Assembly (NCBI GenBank): GCA_050116155.1
Contig: JASFPE010000006.1
Coordinates: forward strand, 1 to 32,877
DNA length: 32,877 bases
Origin: G020353355 sp050116155
GTDB lineage: Bacteria; Desulfobacterota; Desulfobacteria; Desulfobacterales; JAHEIW01
Reading direction: 5' to 3'
Below, piece by piece: positions 31,808 through 32,877 of the stretch. The position numbers and the translations under genes were made by a program. Position 1 is the stretch's first letter. Every line of letters starts with the position of its first letter. The notes under the pieces are model-generated. The model worked only from the letters and a program-made list of their open reading frames with translations. It searched no databases and was not told the origin of the DNA.

Positions 31808-32191
31808 CTAGTCTAGAACCGCAACCGCCTCCACCTCTATCATGTAGTCCGGCAAAGCCAAACTCTCTATGATCAACAGGGTGTTGGGCGGGAAAGGCTC
31901 TGAAAAATACTCGTTTCGAACGCTACGATAAGTTTCGATGTAGTTGTAATGGGTAAGGAATGTGGTCATTTTCACAATGTTTAGGGGGCTGCCGCCGGCT
32001 TCCTCTATGATGTTTTTCAAATTTGCAAAAACCTGGCGGGCCTGGGCTTCGAAGTCGCCTTTGCCGACCACATTACCCTCCACGTCCTGGGCAACCTGTC
32101 CGGCAATATACAGGGTATTGCCTGTTTTGGCTGCATGGGAATAGCCGACGGTGGGATGGACGCTTTTCAGTTTCAAGATTTCATGGGTCAT
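31808..32191 (-). CDS. Rid-family (YjgF/UK114) protein lacking the catalytic arginine
   Basis: This small trimeric cytoplasmic protein has 127 residues, of the chorismate-mutase-like Rid fold. GYSHAAKTGNTLYIAGQVA and the closing LPDYMIEVEAVAVL are typical. In RidA the imine-hydrolysing arginine lies in an A-R-[ST] motif just before the last strands; here the position is Asn103 in FPPNTLLI. This puts the protein with the Rid4-Rid7 type subfamilies, whose substrates differ or are unknown, and argues against standard 2-aminoacrylate deaminase activity. The ribosome site AAGGAGG is strong. Rid proteins often sit beside enzymes that make unstable imines or enamines, which fits the neighbouring dehydrogenase. 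Confidence 0.92.
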   Translation of the reverse strand: MTHEILKLKSVHPTVGYSHAAKTGNTLYIAGQVAQDVEGNVVGKGDFEAQARQVFANLKNIIEEAGGSPLNIVKMTTFLTHYNYIETYRSVRNEYFSEPFPPNTLLIIESLALPDYMIEVEAVAVLD

Positions 32192-32398
32192 GAGTTCCTC
32201 CTTTGGGTTTAAGGTTCTACTGCCATAAAGTGTATTCCGTAAAAGACAACGTAACGCAATATTAGAATGAAGAAAAGTTTAAATTCGGGCACTATATTGA
32301 CTTTCTCTGATTCTGGATGATATCTATAAATTTCGCTCCAGAAAGACGCTACCGCCCGTAATCGCAAATAAAAAATTTAAAAAAATATCATCGAGAAA

Positions 32399-32764
32399 AT
32401 GCCACCCCAAATAACCATAAAAAAGGACTACATATTGGTAGAACCCAAAGAAGGGTTTGATTTCAGAGAGATACAGCAAGGCGTTGCAAGGTTATTTTAT
32501 GTCAAAGGTATTCCGGAGCAAAATAGAATTTGGGTATTCCGTAAAGGCCCGGAAAAGTTATCTGTCGATGATTTGGATAGGCTGAAAATCCTCGTTAAGG
32601 AATACTATCCCGCAGATGCCAGCATTCGGAAAACTGCAATCGTTGTCGAAACAGACCAGCAGGCAGCTTTGGCAAAATTTTTTACGAAAATCGCCACAGA
32701 TTTACCACAAGAGTTTAAGGTTTTCTCCAATCTCAAGGATGCCGAAGATTGGGTAAAAGAATAA
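32399..32764 (+). CDS. Small SpoIIAA/STAS-like protein
   Basis: This cytoplasmic protein has 121 residues. The alternating pattern of strands and helices and the ending, TAIVVETDQQAALAKFFTK then FSNLKDAEDWVKE, match SpoIIAA-like (STAS/Sec14-type) small proteins, where the last helix often reads DxxxAxxWL. No serine in a clear phosphorylation motif was seen. Their function is mostly unknown. The ATG at 32399 has no clear ribosome site but lies in an AT-rich stretch. Its 3' end overlaps by 63 bases the tail of a minus-strand gene that runs in from the right. Confidence 0.6.
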   Translation: MPPQITIKKDYILVEPKEGFDFREIQQGVARLFYVKGIPEQNRIWVFRKGPEKLSVDDLDRLKILVKEYYPADASIRKTAIVVETDQQAALAKFFTKIATDLPQEFKVFSNLKDAEDWVKE

Positions 32765-32877
32765 TATCAACTCACCTGCCTTCAAAACCTCTCGAACAAC
32801 ATCCATAAATCCCTTCAAAACAGGCGTAAGCCACTTATCTTGATGCCAGATCATCAATTGGGCGACTTCCAGTTCGT
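32702..32877 (-). CDS. Probable LysR-family regulator, C-terminal fragment (cut by window edge)
   Basis: From the right edge an open minus-strand frame encodes ELEVAQLMIWHQDKWLTPVL and continues KGFMDVVREVLKAG. This fits the last strand and helix of a LysR substrate-binding domain, where a WHxDxWL(T/S)P motif is common. The frame runs on for about 20 residues to a TAA at 32702-32704, inside the convergent gene. The homologous part ends near VLKAG, so the tail is either an extension or the product of a lost stop. The rest of the gene is outside the window. Confidence 0.55.
   Translation of the reverse strand, partial: ELEVAQLMIWHQDKWLTPVLKGFMDVVREVLKAGELILFFYPIFGILEIGENLKLLW

Noticed and set aside
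1..32877. tRNA, rRNA, riboswitch or integrase attachment site
   Set aside because: No cloverleaf, conserved aptamer core or tRNA 3' duplicate could be found by eye. A covariance-model scan would decide.

Overview
This window looks like a piece of an anaerobic, probably Desulfobacterota-type (deltaproteobacterial) chromosome. The basis is the gene mix: a tungsten-type aldehyde:ferredoxin oxidoreductase, a non-pyrrolysine MttB-family methyltransferase, a PEP/pyruvate-binding protein fused to receiver domains, acyl-CoA enzymes and a polyamine-type ABC transporter. Many intergenic gaps are filled with palindromic interspersed repeats. No rRNA, tRNA, CRISPR array, phage or transposase gene was seen. 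The taxonomic placement is an inference.

Layout. (1) 1-2340, minus: a two-component operon, an OmpR-type regulator followed by a HAMP histidine kinase cut by the window edge, with a REPIN-like double hairpin between them. (2) 2456-6032: prmA, an Ada-type zinc domain fused to an AlkA-type glycosylase, and a radical SAM protein of unknown role. (3) 6051-7905: an MFS transporter flanked by two different palindromic repeat elements. (4) 7974-10988: a 1004-residue protein with a degenerate receiver, an intact-looking receiver and a PEP-synthase-type ATP-binding domain, but no recognisable phosphohistidine domain. (5) 11304-22086: an acyl-CoA synthetase, two convergent class III aminotransferases sharing a four-cysteine motif, an ABC importer (ATPase divergent from binding protein and two permeases), a stand-alone Lrp/AsnC sensor domain and a zinc alcohol dehydrogenase. 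Together these suggest uptake and breakdown of polyamines or omega-amino acids. (6) 22736-25574: a small membrane protein, the aldehyde:ferredoxin oxidoreductase, a candidate 23-residue membrane peptide and the in-frame-deleted remnant of a short-chain dehydrogenase. (7) 25619-32191: an M48 lipoprotein peptidase, the MttB-family methyltransferase, an MFS and an EamA transporter, a 3-hydroxyacyl-CoA dehydrogenase-family enzyme and a Rid-family protein that lacks the usual catalytic arginine. (8) 32399-32877: a small SpoIIAA-like protein and the C-terminal end of a probable LysR regulator, overlapping tail to tail.

How the genes may work together. Region 5 reads as import of a cationic amine, transamination, then aldehyde or acid activation. 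The aldehyde oxidoreductase and alcohol dehydrogenase could handle aldehyde intermediates. Region 7 could demethylate and process a quaternary or hydroxylated amine (carnitine- or betaine-like), but no corrinoid protein or reactivase lies in the window, so this is only a hypothesis.

The best targets for new biology are the receiver-PEP-synthase fusion, the MttB/hydroxyacyl-dehydrogenase/Rid neighbourhood, the shared cysteine motif of the two aminotransferases, the hairpin that covers the permease start, and the dense set of palindromic repeat families.
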